A stretch of 64,000 nucleotides of DNA, from NCBI GenBank assembly GCA_030765045.1, contig CM060964.1, positions 172,476,719 to 172,540,718 of the forward strand, in the 5' to 3' direction. The notes under the pieces were generated by a model that was not told where the DNA came from, searched no databases, and worked only from the letters and a program-made list of their open reading frames with translations. The translations under genes and the position numbers were made by a program. This DNA comes from Tenodera sinensis (lineage: Eukaryota > Arthropoda > Insecta > Mantodea > Mantidae). Positions 10,330 through 22,059 of the stretch are shown here, one piece after another; positions within the stretch are counted from its first letter, which is position 1, and every line of letters starts with the position of its first letter.

Positions 10330-10790
10330 AACGCCACATAATTATGAATCTGTTATATTATTTTTCAAGTCAAATGAGTAATAAGGCTGTAAAAGAAATA
10401 GCTAAAGCTATCGGGTGTTCAGAAGCAGTAGTGTATAGGGATTAAAAAAACTAATGAAAGGACCTCTAAGAACGCCACGAAAAAGAAAGTAAAAAGGGCG
10501 GGACAACAAAAACGCTAGGTTAACGCAATATGATAGAATGGTGCAAAGCGGAGTGCGGCGAATTGTTCATTCTTTACCGTTTGAAAATATTTCACCCACG
10601 TTGAATATAATTTTGCCACGGTATCATGACAGTGATGAAACCCTACCAGATTTTTTTAAGGGTCACTCTGCGTCAGTTCTTACATGATTTGGGTTTCGAA
10701 TATGAAAGAAGGCATGCATATAGTACATGTTGCAACATTGCGCCTCATTTAACGTGTTCTGTCTTCTAAGAGGAGACGCGCTTTAGATTG
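10330..10790 (+). pseudogene. IS630/mariner-type transposase, N-terminal relic
   Basis: Reads SNKAVKEIAKAIGCSEAVVY (helix-turn-helix), then GPLRTPRKRK, then YDRMVQSGVRRIVHSL and ISPTLNIILPRYH with LPDFFKG. This is the order HTH, TP-x-K-R-x-R linker, then second DNA-binding region of an insect transposase family whose DDE domain belongs to the IS630/mariner superfamily. The same blocks recur at 32285-32725 (TPEKSRKCK, YDDFAKSAICSKVHGYF, PPTLNKILHAVN). Stops and frame changes are frequent and no DDE domain follows. The two copies are not close relatives. Confidence 0.6.
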
Positions 10791-10875
10791 ATGATGAACG
10801 CTCATGGGAATCCCATATATGATAACTAAGTGTTAAACTAAACCGATTATGCAATGCCATTTGTAACTGGCTAAT

Positions 10876-11085
10876 GTGTGCTCCATTCAATCGCTAAAGG
10901 CAGCATATTTTAGCTGCGTAGTGTCCTCAATCAGCTATGGAATTCCCTTTTGGGGATCCACTCTTAAAGCAATACAAATTTCCATAATTCAACGTAGAAT
11001 GTTAAAAGCAATGTTGAGGTTACCCATGAGAACATCAAGTTTTAATCCTATATTTCGTACACGAAAACAAACCCAAGTTCCATAA
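10876..11085 (+). pseudogene. LINE reverse transcriptase fragment (thumb region)
   Basis: A 69-codon frame reads SLKAAYFSCVVSSISYGIPF, then WGSTLKAIQISIIQRRMLKA. The pattern LKxAYxxxxxSxxSYGIxFWG...QRRxLKAM is the region after the catalytic core in jockey-type and related LINE polymerases. It differs from the LINE at 4136-6063 and from that at 56582, so it is a third lineage. No RT catalytic motif and no poly(A) is present. Confidence 0.6.
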
Positions 11086-11547
11086 GAACTCACAATGTAA
11101 CATATGCAGTGTGTTGGGGATTTGAGTGCGCAGACTTCGCGTGATGGTATGAGGAATAAAAAGTCCAATAACAACTTCACCTATCGTGAAAGGTATAGGA
11201 GGTAATTGAACGTTACTAAATACATCATCTGCACAGTCTGGCAACACAGGACTGAACAGGCGAATGTTTTGTTTACTTTCCCCTGCTATGCATTCGTTCA
11301 CATCTATGACGGGTGAAAAATCCAAACTGCACCAGCCTCGAAATCTGGTTTCGCCACGAGCTTGTCTTTCTTATCAGCTACTGCAGCTAACGAGGGGAGG
11401 GTGGTTTTTTTTCTAGCTTCCCGAGTAGTATTCTAGTGGGTAGTTTTTACTGTCAACACAAGTGAACTTCCGCTCTACACACACGCCAGTGTTGCCAAAT
11501 GTATGTTCACGAATTTGTTACACTAAGCACCCTGGAATCCAAATATT
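11086..11547. other. No gene recognised
   Basis: A 96-codon minus frame (11035-11325) has no recognisable domain. Nothing else seen. Confidence 0.4.
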
Positions 11548-13455
11548 CAGGGGCGGTTCCTCTGTACGTGCTACCGTGCTGCAGCACGCTAAGCAACTTC
11601 AGAAATAACCAATATTTTATAACACTTTATTTATAAAGGAGCTTTGATAATGTTATGAGTTATTATTACTAGTAATGCGCTGGACAGACGCAGCGTGCGT
11701 CGTCCACAGCAGCACGGAAGAGCGTTGTAAGATAGCAATGTTATAGGTTCACCCCTCCTTTCCCTTTCCCCACCTACTCTGCCTTCGCTGTAATTTACGC
11801 TGTCCTGTGCTGCAATCAGTGACGCACGTTCCGCTAGTCAGCTTGCTTGCGCGTGTGTAGCAAGCACCCGTCAAATAAAACACGTGGAAATGAATTCAGT
11901 GGACTCTCTGTTAAAGAATTCATTCTCCACTCGGTCTTTTGGAGAAATTAAAAAATCACGTAAAACACTTGGAAGATCTACTCCTGATATTAGCATTGTT
12001 CAGACAGCCAAGGGAAGAAAAGCTACTGGTACACCTACATAAGACGTTTTCATAGTGACATTTTTGCGAAATATTAATGGATGTGCGGTTGTGAAATTAG
12101 AAACGTCCTTTTCTGCTTTCCTTGCTTGTTGTAACGATTCCTGGTCCAAAAGTGGCATAAAGGACCTAGACCATTTAATTGAATATGCAAATAAGCATAT
12201 ATCGAGTAGGAACACTTGAGTAACGCTCTGGATCTCACTGCTCTTGGTGCAGTAAACAATGGTGTACAGTTCTGCATATAGCGAGTCTCTTAAACTAAAA
12301 AAGGAGGAAATCCAAAGAAGTGGGCATATTTTATCCAAAATAATAGACTGCATTAAGTTGTGTGGTGCATTTGAATTATCATTGAGGGCACACGACGAGA
12401 CAAAAGAATCTGACAATTCTGGAATATTTTTAGGACTTATTAACTTACTAGCTAGCATCGACAGTGCTATAATAAACCACATGGAGACAAGTACCGTTGC
12501 TAAATGGACGTCAAATACAACACAAAATGAACTGTTACAGTGTATGCTGGACAACTGCCACAACAAAATAAAAGAACTGAAACAGACAAAATTTGTAGCC
12601 TTAATGGCAGATGAGACTACAGATGTGTCAGAGCATCAGCTGCTGGTTCTCGTGTATCGATACGAGATTAACGGTGATATTTACGATTTTTTTAGCCTAA
12701 TGGACACACTGTAATAAAATTATCCGAGTGTCTGCTTACAGAGTTAAACAGTCATTTCAAATCAACGCCAAACAAAATCATTGCACAAGCATTTGATGGC
12801 GCTGTTGTCATGAGGGGAATAACAAATGCTGTACAATCTAAAATAAGAGAACATTATCCTCTGACACACTATGTACACTGTTATGTCCATCAGTTAAACC
12901 TCTTAATGGCTAAACCTGCTTCGCAAAACAAATCACTAAGAGTTTTTGTCCACCCAGTTACGATTTCCTGCTTTCTTCTCACGCCCACCCCAGCGTATGT
13001 CACTTCTCGGAAAAACATGTGAACGTCGTATTCCTGCCGATTCTGCCACTAGATGGAATATTAGTTCTCGGGCAGTGAGATGTATTTTTGAAAATATAGA
13101 GGCACTTGTTGAAAGTTTTCTTGAACTTGAGGCTTCATTTTCAAAAGACACTGGAAGAGAAGCAAGAGGGCTGAGACACAACTTCCAAGACAGCGAATTT
13201 CTGTTCTGGTTAGACTTCTTTCACTGTTGTCTCATGTTAATATCCTCTACAACCAACTGCAGGAAAACTGATCGCATTAAAGTTAGCCATTCGGTGAAAA
13301 ACTTAGTGCAGATGGGCGATGGACTGCGCAAGAACTTGGTTACTACCTCTACCAAAGAAGATCAACGTGGAAATAAGCAGAAGCGATGGGACTGCAACAG
13401 AATCGCTGACGCTAAAGAGGTATGCGATCGCCTCACAATAGAGAAGAAATACTGA
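11548..13455 (+). mobile_element. hAT element (ZMYM1-like lineage), decayed
   Basis: Starts with CAGGGGCGG at 11548, the kind of terminus used by hAT elements of this lineage, preceded by caaatatt as a possible 8-bp target site. The transposase follows at 11890. No matching right terminus or second caaatatt was found after 13455, so the right end is lost or was replaced where the SINE begins at about 13461. Confidence 0.55.
11890..13455 (+). pseudogene. hAT transposase, ZMYM1-like
   Basis: Opens MNSVDSLLKNSFSTRSFGEI and continues KTLGRSTPDISIV. Further blocks are FSAFLACCNDSWSKSGIKDL, ILSKIIDCIKLCGAFELSLR, FVALMADETTDVSEHQLLVL (first catalytic aspartate region), QAFDGAVVMRG, HYVHCYVHQLNLLM and RIPADSATRWNISSRAV. 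This is the standard order of the insect hAT family related to vertebrate ZMYM1 and to P-element repressor-like proteins: cut-and-paste transposition through an RNase H-like DDE fold split by an alpha-helical insertion. Stops occur near 12040 and 12220 and frames change at about 12714, 12945 and elsewhere. The C-terminal dimerisation domain is missing. The longest intact piece is 12259-12714. Confidence 0.8.
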
Positions 13456-13460
13456 TTTGA

Positions 13461-13688
13461 GTCACGTGGCGCAGTTGGTAGAGCACCTGCCTCCTGTCCT
13501 AGGGGTCCGGGGTTCGATTCCCGGCAGGGGGGTCGGAATTTTTCTCCAGGCAAGATTATTCATCATCCTTTCCTGAGTGAATGAAAGTGTGTGTGTGTGT
13601 GTGAATTCAACGTATAAAACGTATAAAAACCCCCAAAGACCGAAAAACCCACTGTTAAACGAGTAACACCATTTGCCAATAGGCAAGG
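13461..13688 (+). repeat. tRNA-derived SINE
   Basis: Box A TGGCGCAGTTGG at 13469-13480 and box B GGTTCGATTCC at 13511-13521 are perfect RNA polymerase III internal promoter matches with tRNA spacing. The tRNA-like head is followed by a non-tRNA body, a (GT)8 run at about 13589-13602 and a short AT-rich end. The anticodon stem is not a clean 5-bp helix, which argues for a SINE rather than a working tRNA gene. It abuts the broken end of the hAT transposase. Confidence 0.75.
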
Positions 13689-15249
13689 CCGCCGATATGA
13701 CTTCTGTAGTTAATGGAACAATCTTTTTTTTTAAAAGAAAAAAAAATATTTTTATTTATAGAACCATGCAAAATGAGCAAAATGCTAGAGGAACCTAACA
13801 CAGCATTACAGTCTGCGCACTTTTATCCCTAGCACCTTGTATGAATAATCAGTAAAATTACTTATTATTTTATAATAAGGAATGTTAAAAAGTAGTCAGA
13901 ACCTTATTAAGCTAACACAGGCCTTGGCAAGCACTTTACTAAAGATGAAGATGTCAAGTATGGTGAGCCAGTTTATTACGTGTAGGTCTTGTTTATTGAG
14001 CTGCTATTTGATAATTATTTCGAGTTGAATAATTATATGTAATACGTTTAATAAAATAACTGTTGTAATTGTATCTCATTTTGACCCAGCAGACAAAGAC
14101 AAACAACTTAACAACTATAAAATAAATATACCTTCTTTTATGAATAGTGGTCCACAATCAGTATCCCATGACGAACCAGATAGGTATATCCTTCATTTTT
14201 TGAATACGTAAAGCTTACTGATGTTACTACGTCTCCAAATACGAATACCGTAATTAATTGCACTCTGCAAAAAAGGCGCAACAGTCACTTTTAATATAAA
14301 TTTCATATGCTACCCGTTTCAGAGCTTGAGGAAATGTGAGTGTGATAAACATGAAACCGATTATTCACAGAAGACCACTGACACAGCTTCAGAATTCTGA
14401 TGCAGGGAAAGCGTTAAATGTAAGATGTAAGTACACATAGAACCGATTGTCTTTTAGCTTGCTGTGTCTCCCATTTTCGCCTTACTAGATAGTGACCATC
14501 GATGTGTAATACTGGAATGGAATATCTGCAACTTTCTCTTATTTTACATTTTTTTCTGTGGAATAGTAAGTGTCTTCTACTCCATGTCATTTGGCGAGAA
14601 ATGTGAAAGGCATATTTGCAAGTACGTCCTTTTACTACTAAAATATGTCTGCTATTCTAATATTCAGTCACTGTAAATCCTATTTAGTATTTTAATAATT
14701 TAGGAGTTGAAATTAGAAGCCATGTTATTATAGGCCATCCTTGGAGAAGAATAGGGCCTTTCGATGGTGAAAGAATTATTATTAACTCAGTTGAGTGGTT
14801 TGCGAGATTACCTACATAGCTGCACACTCACACATGACTACAAATGTTTATTTATTGATTTACTTATTTATCTATATGTACACCCTTGGACAAAAGAAAA
14901 TGGGTCGTTGCTTCCACTTATAGGTTCCTAGGTTTAAATCCCGCGTCGCTTTTCATGTTTTATATTTGTTAATTGCACGACTGGATATGTAGAACATAAT
15001 ATTCCATTAATATAACTTAATATAACATTAATATAACCTTGAAGTTAAGTGCTTATCTATCCACACACAACATAATTATTCTAATAACACTCGTGTTAAA
15101 TAAAGGTATATATAAATAAGCTGCCCTCTTGTAAAACAAAAAACAACAAATAAACATAATTAATATCGGGTGTATGAACCCTCAGTACACATAACTGCCC
15201 TCAAACTTCGGGGTATAGGCAAAAGTAAATGCCTGCAGTAATGTGGACG
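13689..15249. other. No gene recognised
   Basis: AT-rich DNA with a T8/A10 tract at about 13722-13747. Only frames under 75 codons and no domain. Confidence 0.45.
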
Positions 15250-15992
15250 AGAAGCTAGAATGTCCCAGGCTTCTTGGATTTGTGTCCAGAGGCTATATTT
15301 TGTCCGCCAGCTACAAGGAAATTGAACCACAGCTCCCTTTTCCCCTCAGCCCACACATGCTCAATAAGGTTCAAATCCGGTGAACAGGGAGGCCAGTCTA
15401 CCACTGATATCCTGCCTCTCTGAGAACCAATTTGAAACCTTTCGAGATGTGTGTACACGATGATTATCCCGTACAAATTTAATGATTCCATCAGGATATC
15501 CCATCCTCACAGAGGGAACCAAAATATTCCCAAGTATTACTCTGTACTGCGCACTGTTCAGCGTAATGTCAAGCTGCCACAGCACACCTAGACTGTCCCT
15601 TGATATCCAGCCCCAACGCGATACAGATACGCGACCATGATGAAATTGTGAAGCCACGTATTTTGCATCGTATCGGGACCCCTTTGGAAGATAGAGAATC
15701 AGCTTAAGTGTGGAACTAAATGTCACTTCGTCTGAGAATATCAGGTTATTCCAGTTATAGTTGGCATTTTCCTCTGCAAGCGCAAGGCAATACAATCTGT
15801 GATAGTCCGTCAGATGCTTTTTAGCTGCCGCTCGCACAAGAAGTCCTGCGTCATTTACAAGTTGCAGAGCTGTTCGAGCTGATCCAGGGAAATCCGAATT
15901 GGCCTTCATTTCAGGAGCAGTTTGGAAAGGGTTCCTCCTCATTCGTCTCAGACGTGGATGAATTGGCGGTTCCAGCAGGTCTTCGAATTTGA
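15250..15992 (-). pseudogene. Tc1-like transposase, broken
   Basis: The minus strand reads FEDLLEPPIHPRLRRMRRNP, then LIFSDEVTFSS (first catalytic Asp), FVRDNHRVHTSRKV (second Asp, the usual DN-x-x-x-H block) and WPPCSPDLNLIEHVW (third catalytic residue). These are the DDE motifs of Tc1/mariner transposases in the right order and spacing. The main frame is 15361-15942 (193 codons). A frameshift near 15440 moves the PPCSPDLN block to another frame (15255-15491). The N-terminal helix-turn-helix region is absent, so the relic starts within the linker. No terminal inverted repeats were located. Confidence 0.85.
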
Positions 15993-16765
15993 AGACGACA
16001 CCAGAAACGCGGCTGTGGCTCTTACAATCCTAGGAAGTAGGTGCAGGAAGTGGGTACAGGACATAAACTTAAAAATCTGATGTGTTACACTCACATGACC
16101 TTCTCTACTCTTGTACTAACCATTCTTACAAACTCTTATTCCTATATCTTCGTGTTAGTTGAGATAGACATTTGCAGAAATTACCTTATTGTTTATTTTC
16201 TTGTAGGTACAAGGAGCATATGGGAATATAGTAGGCTTTGAGCGATAGTACAATCTTTTAAAGCTTTGAGATTCCGTTCTCTTTGCACACTTAACATATA
16301 AAAATGAATAAGCGATGTTCCATTTGACAGAAATATAAGTTCTCCAAAACTCACACAAATAACAAGGAATATATCCGAAATGGTTCACTCTACAACAAAT
16401 TTTATGCAGACATAAATTGCGTGTTTTAGCAAGATCTACATTTTTGTATAGTAAGATTTGGTGTATCTCTTACGGTTTACCAGTTATGCAAATGTCTTGC
16501 AGAGTAATTAGGACTTCATGGGCTATAGCCAGAAAATTCAAGATATACATTTCATTTGTCATAAAAATATCTGAAACATCGCACTTCAATCAAAATCGTT
16601 AGCCATTGTCAAGAAAATCAAAATTTTCAAAAAATGTTCCATGTAAAGGGTAGTTTAGGGTGGAGCAATTTTCTTCAAAATCTTCGTGTCGCATCCTTGA
16701 AAGACATTAAACTTAAATACTCACTTTAGTTTTTAACCGACTTTTTAGTTATGCTGTCCACAGTT
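15993..16765. other. No gene recognised
   Basis: Only short frames; nothing recognised. Confidence 0.4.
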
Positions 16766-16794
16766 TCACACACACATACACACACACACCCACA

Positions 16795-16825
<31 letters not shown>

Positions 16826-16829
16826 GCGC
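16766..16829 (+). repeat. Compound (CA)n(CG)n microsatellite
   Basis: About 45 bp of CA repeats with two interruptions pass directly into a (CG)n run of about 18 bp. The alternating purine-pyrimidine tract could adopt Z-DNA. Confidence 0.9.
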
Positions 16830-17568
16830 TTCGATGACCTTTTTATAATTTTTTTTTTTTTCTATTCAAGAGGCTCAAAACCATTTCCGGTGAAATCTCG
16901 ACATCGAATTTTTTGGGTGGAATACAATACTTCCTCTACTTACTAGTAGAAAAAGTAATAAAAAACTTGTATCCAATGACTCATCAACAGACCATAAGAA
17001 CAGTACACACAGCAGAACTCAAAAAGCAGCCTCAACAAAGATTATACCTACACGTGAATAACGTAAAAAAGTGCGTCTAAAAGCAAAAAACTGAAGAAAA
17101 TGCAATAATGACATCTAAAAAATAACCAATTGACATTAAAGCTCCACTACAATACAAAAATAGTCAATATTGGTTCGTTTTTAAGAAAAATGAATTTATA
17201 TTGCAATCTGCATTCGCTGTGATGACTCAGAAAAAAAGACGATAATTCATCAAGTTTCGAGGTCTAGTAATCAGCAATGTCTGACTGCAATACTATAAAT
17301 GACACCACTTAGAGAGAAATGAACCGAACTGTGCTCAATGTACAAATACAACAGAATGTGAATCGTGAGGTGCTGAGAAATTGCAATATTACTGACATCC
17401 GGTTTCACGCCGAGCCCTTGGCTCTGGTAGTGTGTAATAGGACTAGAATAATTATGTAATTATGCAAACATTTCCGCTATATATGCATTGTGAGAATCGA
17501 GACTGAATTAGCGAATAAACTAATTGCATCACACAACACCTCTAAGGAATACAGGAAGAAAATAATAG
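16830..17568. other. No gene recognised
   Basis: AT-rich with a T11 run near 16852. No ORF or repeat boundary recognised. Confidence 0.4.
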
Positions 17569-17757
17569 CACAGGGTGGCTCGGGCGGTAACGTGTGTGAC
17601 TCGCATTCTGGAGGCCACGGGTTTAACTCCCGTGACTGACTTTTATGACATTTTATCGGAGGTTTTCCCGGGTCGCCAGGAGAATAATGGGAAGAATTTC
17701 CATATCCTCCAACTTTCCTGTCCTTCCATTTCGTTGCATTGATCATCTCAAAATGTG
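17569..17757 (+). repeat. SINE, family shared with 47580-47812
   Basis: A degraded tRNA-like head (ggtggctcgggcgg, then gggtttaactcccg) is followed by ggttttcccgggtcgcc and a body ending in ctttcctgtccttccattt. The same body (tttcctgcccttccattt) occurs on the minus strand at about 47600-47640. No A-rich tail is preserved. Confidence 0.6.
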
Positions 17758-18540
17758 ATCGCGATTGCCTTGTTTGATGAGGTAATATAACGTATTAGTG
17801 ATGCACATTTTGCACATTTATTGTCCTGGGAAAGAAAGGATAAGACGCTTTTGAAGCAGGGTGTAAACATTGAGAGCGAGAGGAGTAAGCAATAGGGCGT
17901 TATCTCAGGTTCAATTGTGTAAACCACGAGACCAGAACTAAACTCCGGAGACAACTACAGTAAGTGCGTTGCAGTTTCACGGCGCCTGTGACCTTGCAAG
18001 GCACGAGTCGCACGACTCACATTCATCTTTGCAGAAGCAACCACAATGTGGGTACGAATCAAGCTAACTGCATCGCTTCCTCCTCATAATAGAATGGGGC
18101 GTAACACCAAACAATCCTTCAGAAAATGTGTAGGTGCTTCTCAAGAGTCCGAAATTTGTGTGAAAATGTTTAAACTTTGCGCAGGTTGCAACTATGCCAA
18201 TAAATTAAAGAAAAAAATCAACACGGTAGGAGCATAGATGTTAATTCTACGGTTGGAAAAATAAAACAATATGCAATTTCAAACCGGCAGCAAGAATTCC
18301 AATTGTTAACACAATAGCGCAGTAATATGCCGAAAAGGCATAAAGGTTATAAAGCAGACAAATGATTGGAGATGAAGAAACCAGCGGTTTTCTATGTAAC
18401 CCATTTTTAAGTTAGGTTAAAAGAAATATCTACATCTACTAAGGGGGTTTAAAACAGTAGTTCACATTTCTTAGTGTTCCCATGTTAAAAAAAGAGAAGT
18501 CTAAATAATTTCCACCTTTTAAATTCCTCTTTGCTATTAC
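17758..18540. other. No gene recognised
   Basis: No supported ORF or repeat. Confidence 0.4.
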
Positions 18541-19270
<730 letters not shown>

Positions 19271-19360
19271 ATTAAGCACTCAGTTTGTTACTAAGTTACA
19301 TAAAATATAACATAAAATCCAAATATTAAAATAAAATTACAAATGTACATGTTAGAGTAG

Positions 19361-19858
19361 TGTCACCGCGCCCGATACATCTAATTGCCGACAACAGTAG
19401 TGTCACCCATCGCATTATTGTCGGCGCTACCGCAAAGGAGCCGAAGGAAAGAGACAGAGGATGGCCGCATTGTTGGGGCGCTTGCCGAAAGAGAGAAAAG
19501 GATAGAGGCTACTGGAATCTTCTACTTTGTATCTCGCCGCAATAAGTGAACGTTCCTGAAGCTTCCAGAATAGTGCCTGGGAGATATAAATAGCGGTAAA
19601 GTGCGACAGAAGTGAGTCAGACGTATGTGAAGGTTGAGTAGTCGTGCCGACGGAGACGGACAGACGATGTGAAGAGTTGTGCCGACGGAGAAGAGTTAGT
19701 TCTTTGTGTTACGAATTCGGAGCCGGGCTGTTGGAGAATAGGAAAAGACTTTCTTGCTGTTGCAACGAGTGTACAAGTTACTGTTTACGGAAATAAAAGT
19801 GTTTCTTTATCTCGACTACATCTGTCTTCTTTACTTTTCAACACAACCAAAAGTCACA
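19361..19858 (+). repeat. 5' LTR, copy 1
   Basis: 498 bp, TG...CA. TATAAATA at 19585-19592 and AATAAA at 19792-19797 give a conventional U3-R-U5 order. I count about ten substitutions and one gap of about 14 bp against the 3' LTR, so the insertion is not very recent. Confidence 0.85.
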
Positions 19859-19937
19859 CTGGTGTCAGAAGTGGGATTCGTCGAATTGCTTCTAGTTTCG
19901 TTACATCGTCGTTAGAAGTTGCAACGTTAGAACCAAG

Positions 19938-21704
19938 ATGGAGGGAGATTCGGAAACCAGGATGATGGCAATGATGAAAGAATTATTCGCCAAAATGGAA
20001 ACGTCAAACCACAACCTCGCTGCCAAAATGGAAACGAGAAACGACAACCTCGTTGCCGAGCTGAAAGAGATGAAGACGGCAAACGACAACCTCACTGCCA
20101 AAATGGAAACGTCAAACAACAACCTCGCTGCCGAGCTGAAAGAGATGAAGACGGAGCTATCGGCGAAAATTGACGGCGAACTGATTGGCGTGACGGAAGA
20201 CGTGGCAGAACTCGGCGAAAATGTGGTAGACCTCTGCCAGCACGTGGACGTCATGGAGGACGACGGGGAACGTCTTGGCGCCCTGGTAGTAAGAGTTGAC
20301 GAGAGCGTCAAAGTACTGGATGCCAGGAGCAGACGGAATAGCGCGGAGCCGGGGAGGGAGCACCTAGTGGCCGAGGCGACAGTTGCGCCCGTTTCAGATG
20401 ATGTGAGGGAAGACGTGAAACAACTCGGCGAACTGATTGGCGTGACGGAAGACGTGGAACAACTCGGCGAACTGATTGGCGTGACGGAAGACGTGGAACA
20501 ACTCGGCGAACTGATTGGCGTGACGGAAGGCGTGGAACAACTCGGCGAACTGATTGGCGTGACGGAAGACGTGGAACAACTCGGCGAACTGATTGGCATG
20601 ACGGAAGACGTGGAACAACTCGGCAAACTGATTGGCGTGACGGGAGACGTGGGAGAACTCGGCGAAAAGGTGGAAGACCTCTGCCAGCATGTGGACGTCG
20701 TGGAGGACGACGGGGAACGTCTTGGCGCCCTGGTAGTAAGAGTTGACGAGAGCGTCAAAGTACTGGATGCCAGGGGCAGACGGAATAGCGCGGACCCGGG
20801 GAGGAAGCACCTAGTGGCCGAGGCGACAGTTGCGCCCGTTTCAGATAACGAAAGTGTACGTCTCGGGGAAGACAAAGGGGCAGTTCAGGGACGTCGTCGA
20901 GGATCCTCTGGAGGAGTGTGTCGGGTACGTAACCAACCAGGATATGACGTGGAGGACCATCAGCAGGGAAGCGCACAAGCAAACGAGCAACACGCGAGAA
21001 CCGACTTGGCGTGTGACATGGGGGGACCGTCGGAGCCATCCAATCACCTGGCGCATAGTGCCGTGAACGGAAGAATGGTGGACATCATCTCGGACGGCAG
21101 GATACAGGAGAGGCCGTGCCAAGCACGAGTGAACACGAGTGCAGCGGTGGACACGACTCGCGCGGATGTGGTGGGGTTTGTTGCCGGACCCATCGGAAGC
21201 AAGGTGGCTGCGAAGGTGCGCCAGAGATGTCGGCGGACATGGTACCCAGTGGGCCGTTTCCAAGTGCGCAGGATAGCCCGTCAACACACCAGGAAGAAGG
21301 GCAACTGGACGAGGGACCGTCAAGACCAGCGGTACTGTTGCAGAATTTCGAAGCAGGATGGCATACATCGTCCTACCCAGACCAAGGGACACTATCCAAC
21401 AGCGATACCTAGGATCGTGCCTCCTGGAGAAGAGGTTCGATGGGTTAGCCCACCGGGGCGCAAGGGAGATGCCGCAGTGATAGTGCTGGTCGGGACGACC
21501 AGCTCTGAGGAGGGAGCAGTGTCACCGCGCCCGATGCATCTAATTGCCGACAACAGCAGTGTCACCCATCGCATTATTGTCGGAGCCGAAGGAAAGAGAC
21601 AGAGGATGGCCGCATTGTTGGGGCGCTTGCCGAAAGAGAGAAAAGGATGGAGGCTACTGGAATCTTCTACTTTGTATCTCGCCACAATAAGTGAACATTC
21701 CTGA
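19938..21704 (+). CDS. Gag-like coiled-coil protein with 13-residue tandem repeats, copy 1
   Basis: 588 codons, open from MEGDSETRMMAMMKELFAKM through the polypurine tract and into the 3' LTR. Residues 1-80 are heptad-rich (AKMETSN, AELKEMKT repeats), predicting a coiled coil. Residues about 160-238 are six near-identical 13-residue units of the form EQLGELIGVTEDV. A block of about 70 residues (DLCQHVDV...GERLGALVVRVDES...EATVAPVSD) occurs before and again after these units. The C-terminal third is basic and Arg-rich. There is no CCHC knuckle and no protease, RT or integrase motif. By position it should be Gag, assembling particles that package the element RNA, but the sequence match to Gag is not direct. 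Copy 2 keeps the same frame over 591 codons. Confidence 0.6.
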   Translation: MEGDSETRMMAMMKELFAKMETSNHNLAAKMETRNDNLVAELKEMKTANDNLTAKMETSNNNLAAELKEMKTELSAKIDGELIGVTEDVAELGENVVDLCQHVDVMEDDGERLGALVVRVDESVKVLDARSRRNSAEPGREHLVAEATVAPVSDDVREDVKQLGELIGVTEDVEQLGELIGVTEDVEQLGELIGVTEGVEQLGELIGVTEDVEQLGELIGMTEDVEQLGKLIGVTGDVGELGEKVEDLCQHVDVVEDDGERLGALVVRVDESVKVLDARGRRNSADPGRKHLVAEATVAPVSDNESVRLGEDKGAVQGRRRGSSGGVCRVRNQPGYDVEDHQQGSAQANEQHARTDLACDMGGPSEPSNHLAHSAVNGRMVDIISDGRIQERPCQARVNTSAAVDTTRADVVGFVAGPIGSKVAAKVRQRCRRTWYPVGRFQVRRIARQHTRKKGNWTRDRQDQRYCCRISKQDGIHRPTQTKGHYPTAIPRIVPPGEEVRWVSPPGRKGDAAVIVLVGTTSSEEGAVSPRPMHLIADNSSVTHRIIVGAEGKRQRMAALLGRLPKERKGWRLLESSTLYLATISEHS

Positions 21705-22003
21705 AGCTTCCAGAATAGTGCCTGGGAGATATAAATAGCGGTAAAGTGCGACAGAAGTGAGTCAGACGTATGTGAAAGTTGAGTAGTCGTGCCGACGAAG
21801 ACGGACAGACGATGTGAAGCGTTGTGCCGACGGAGAAGAGTTAGTTCTTTGTGTTACGAATTCGGAGCCGTGCTGTTGGAGAATCGGAAAAGACTTTCTT
21901 GCTGTTGCAACGAGTGTACAAGTTACTGTTTACGGAAATAAAAGTGTTTCTTTATCTCGACTACATCTGTCTTCTTTACTTTTCAACACAACCAAAAGTC
22001 ACA
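21520..22003 (+). repeat. 3' LTR, copy 1
   Basis: 484 bp; TATAAATA at 21730-21737, AATAAA at 21937-21942. Lacks the short segment gctaccgcaaag present in the 5' LTR. Confidence 0.85.
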
Positions 22004-22059
22004 GTATCTTTTATTGAAGAAATTCCATTTCAGTGCACTTTTATAACAATTTTGAGTTG

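Larger units (their letters stand above)
19361..22003 (+). mobile_element. LTR retroelement without pol, copy 1
   Basis: Two direct repeats starting TGTCACCGC and ending AAAGTCACA enclose 1.66 kb. A TGG-initial primer-site-like sequence (tggtgtcagaagtggg) starts at 19861, and a polypurine tract gaggagggag precedes the 3' LTR. The interior has one long ORF and, in another frame, FDGLAHRGAREMPQ-stop at about 21438-21480, which looks like the very end of a gypsy-type integrase (normally ...DRLAPYRG...). Everything between, protease to integrase, is missing. The element is therefore non-autonomous. Flanks are agtag and gtatc; an AGTA duplication is possible if the LTR boundary is shifted by one base. 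The second copy lies inverted at 34989-37811. Confidence 0.8.

Noticed and set aside
13461..13540. Functional tRNA gene
   Set aside because: Box A and B are perfect, but the anticodon arm is irregular and a SINE body follows.
19901..20875. 324-codon antisense frame in LTR element copy 1, and its 317-codon partner at 36218-37171
   Set aside because: Antisense shadows of the repeat-containing Gag-like frame; Ser/Thr/Pro-rich because of the opposite codons.
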